The position numbers and the translations under genes were made by a program. Positions 5,364 through 6,920 of a stretch of DNA of 6,920 nt are shown piece by piece. How positions within the stretch are numbered: the stretch's first letter is position 1; each line of letters starts with the position of its first letter. This DNA is from UBA1081 sp964454355 (lineage in GTDB: Bacteria > Bacillota > Clostridia > Oscillospirales > Acutalibacteraceae): the NCBI GenBank assembly GCA_964454355.1, contig CAYVTA010000104.1, positions 1 to 6,920 of the forward strand, given 5' to 3'. Under the pieces are notes generated by a model. It ran no database searches and was not told the DNA's origin. It saw only the letters and a list, made by a program, of their open reading frames with translations.

Positions 5364-6845
5364 ATGAAAAAGAGAATTTTAACCGTAATTCTTTGTATTT
5401 GTCTTGCATTCGGCGGCACGATATATGCTTTTGCAGAGACCTCTACCATAACTTCTCTTCTGGGAATGCTTACAGGCTCCGAATCAAGCGGTTCGATAAA
5501 TATAGCAGAGAGCTTTGCAAACATGATTAAGGAAGAATCTAATAAAGAGTCCACAATCGACAAGATGGTAAACAATATAAAAAATACATTCGCTTCTTTG
5601 GGCAGTGAAGACACTGAAAATACTGAAAATACAGACGACACTCAAAAGGATGTTTCAGTTGAGATAGACAAAGGTGCAGCAGCAAATGTTGCCGAGCTTT
5701 TCAATCTTACCGTTAATGAACTGAAAAAAGGGACTCCCGGTTTCACAAAGAATGTTACAGCAGGTATGTCTCAGAGCATAACCCAGAGTCTTCAGGGTAA
5801 TGCAGGAGTAATTACAGGTCTTATTGAATCTATCATCGGCACAAAGGATATCTTTGCAGGAGCTTTGGACGGTTACAATTCCGGTTCGGAAACTATAACA
5901 ACAACTTACACTTCCGGTAACGATATCATCAACAATATGTCTGTCTCAGGCAAGGAATATGTTGCTTGTCTGACTGCTGACGACATCAAAGATTATACTG
6001 TACAGATATACAGCAGCGGTGCATACAGAATGCACATCGATCTTATTGATGTTGAAGGCTCTGCGGCTGATTCCGGTCTTTCCCATGTGTTTGACACAAG
6101 TGATAAAGCTTATGCTACAATTGAGCTGGGAACAACATCAATCAACATCAATGTATTGCTGAAATATACCGATTGCTATGTTGAATGTTATGTAAACAAA
6201 AAGGGAGAAATTATAAGCTATACTACATACATGGGCATTACCTTCCTCTTTGAACAGGAGGACGGCACATACAGCACAGTTATGCCTTACTTTGACGTAG
6301 ACTTTGAAGAAGAAGAAATTATTTACACTCTCACAACTGAGTACATGGGCTTTACTTATACATCAAGGCCTGTGGGTGATGCAAACGATGACGGAAGCGT
6401 TAACTCCACAGATGCAAGAATGGTTCTCAGAGATGCTTCTCAGCTGGAAGCACTGGCAGAAGAGTCTGTCAAATACTGTGACGTAAACGGTGACGGGGTT
6501 ATTTCCGCCGCAGATGCAAGAAATATTCTCAGAGCCGCAGCAAAGCTGTCTGAACTTCCCACAACGGAAGAATTGTTAGGCATCACTGCTTACGTACCGG
6601 ACCAGTCCGTTCAAAATCATATAGATGACCTTTTGGTTCTGCTTCTTGCATATCAGGCTGCTGACGAAGAAGAGCAGAAACAGCTTCAGAATGCTTACGA
6701 CAGTGTTTATTCAGAGGATTCAGCAACAGAAGAAGAAACAACAACAGAAATTAACTCCTCTTCTGAAAAAATTGATGCAGCCCTCGACATTATAACGGGA
6801 ATCGCAAGCGGAGATCTCTCCTCACTGACAGGTATTCTCGGCTAA
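5364..6845 (+). CDS. Secreted protein of unknown function with internal dockerin-like calcium-binding module
   Basis: A 493-residue exported protein. A signal peptide (basic KKR, hydrophobic 5-20, likely cleavage after AFA, residues 22-24) is followed by a helical, Asn/Glu/Thr-rich region (25-100), a region with KKGTPGFTKN (121-130), and a beta-rich part (about 195-335) beginning CLTADDIKDY. A dockerin type I-like module follows: two loops with the D-x-N-x-D-G-x5-D pattern at 339-350 and 373-384, each followed by a DARxxLRxA helix. The final 95 residues are acidic with low-complexity threonine/glutamate (450-463), ending in a hydrophobic segment IITGIASGDLSSLTGILG. There is no sortase motif or C-terminal membrane helix, so it is probably released or held non-covalently. 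Such modules bind Ca2+ and, in cellulosomes, cohesins; no cohesin or catalytic domain is seen here. The domain before the dockerin resembles uncharacterised dockerin-repeat proteins of Oscillospiraceae as I recall them. Function unknown. Confidence 0.88.
   Translation: MKKRILTVILCICLAFGGTIYAFAETSTITSLLGMLTGSESSGSINIAESFANMIKEESNKESTIDKMVNNIKNTFASLGSEDTENTENTDDTQKDVSVEIDKGAAANVAELFNLTVNELKKGTPGFTKNVTAGMSQSITQSLQGNAGVITGLIESIIGTKDIFAGALDGYNSGSETITTTYTSGNDIINNMSVSGKEYVACLTADDIKDYTVQIYSSGAYRMHIDLIDVEGSAADSGLSHVFDTSDKAYATIELGTTSININVLLKYTDCYVECYVNKKGEIISYTTYMGITFLFEQEDGTYSTVMPYFDVDFEEEEIIYTLTTEYMGFTYTSRPVGDANDDGSVNSTDARMVLRDASQLEALAEESVKYCDVNGDGVISAADARNILRAAAKLSELPTTEELLGITAYVPDQSVQNHIDDLLVLLLAYQAADEEEQKQLQNAYDSVYSEDSATEEETTTEINSSSEKIDAALDIITGIASGDLSSLTGILG
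6378..6557 (+). other. Dockerin type I-like module (residues 339-398)
   Basis: Two duplicated F-hand units. Loop 1 (residues 339-350) has D339, N341, D343 and D350. Loop 2 (residues 373-384) has D373, N375, D377 and D384. All liganding positions are filled in both loops, so calcium binding is likely. The two helices are near copies (DARMVLRDASQL and DARNILRAAAKL). The positions that set cohesin choice in Clostridium thermocellum dockerins read ST in the first unit and AA in the second, so the two faces differ. Confidence 0.85.
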
Positions 6846-6859
6846 ATCAAACAACAAAT

Positions 6860-6910
6860 TAAAAAAAATGCAGGAGATGCTGTTTTTGATATGCATCCCC
6901 TGCGTTTTAT
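6860..6910. terminator. Terminator after the secreted dockerin protein, likely bidirectional
   Basis: ATGCAGG-A-GATGC (6868-6880) pairs with GCATC-C-CCTGCGT (6893-6905): 12 pairs including one G-U, one A-C mismatch, and a 12-base loop. A short T-run (6905-6908) follows on the plus strand, and a run of nine As (6860-6868) on the other side would give a strong U-tract to leftward transcripts. A convergent gene just beyond the window is therefore plausible. Confidence 0.8.
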
Positions 6911-6920
6911 TACTTAATTT

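Noticed and set aside
5618..5635. Tandem ACTGAAAAT repeat in the secreted protein gene
   Set aside because: It encodes only a two-copy ENT low-complexity stretch in a linker, too short to call a repeat array.
5213..5641. Long N-terminal extension of the SpoIIQ-like reading frame on the minus strand
   Set aside because: It would run back through the promoter and coding region of the divergent gene, and would bury the membrane anchor and sigma-F-like promoter; it is a chance open frame.

Overview
The window looks like chromosome from an anaerobic, spore-forming Clostridia bacterium, probably a gut Oscillospiraceae or Ruminococcus-type lineage. The DNA is moderately AT-rich, sites resemble Gram-positive sigma-A promoters and AGGAG-type ribosome binding sites, and the gene families fit: class II GalT, a DUF896 protein, a GPH-family sugar symporter, a cytoplasmic GH2 glycosidase with a Firmicutes-type tail, a SpoIIQ-like M23 protein and a dockerin-bearing secreted protein. 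The lineage is inferred from gene content only.

Left part (1-4486): a galactoside-use locus. The 5' end of galT (minus strand, cut by the window edge) diverges from a short DUF896 gene with its own promoter and terminator. Next come a GPH symporter (668-2083) and a 744-residue GH2 beta-galactosidase-type enzyme (2204-4438), closed by a hairpin terminator. The simple model is symporter uptake of an intact glycoside, cytoplasmic hydrolysis by the GH2 enzyme, and entry of released galactose into the Leloir pathway through GalT. Two inverted repeats, one touching the symporter translation start (604-664) and one between symporter and GH2 (2094-2137), are not explained by terminators and are candidate control elements.

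Right part (4451-6905): two divergent genes unrelated to sugar use. On the minus strand (4505-5212) lies a membrane-anchored M23-fold protein closely resembling clostridial SpoIIQ, preceded by a sequence that fits a forespore sigma-F promoter. On the plus strand (5364-6845), behind a near-consensus sigma-A promoter with extended -10, lies a secreted 493-residue protein of unknown function with a complete dockerin-like calcium-binding module in an unusual internal position. Hairpins at 4451-4486 and 6868-6908 bracket this pair and both look bidirectional.

No tRNA, rRNA, CRISPR array, insertion sequence or prophage was seen. There is no gene-free stretch over 300 bases. I see no clear novel multi-gene system. 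The best leads are the internal-dockerin secreted protein, the sigma-F/SpoIIQ-like unit, the C-terminal extension of the GH2 enzyme and the two inverted repeats.
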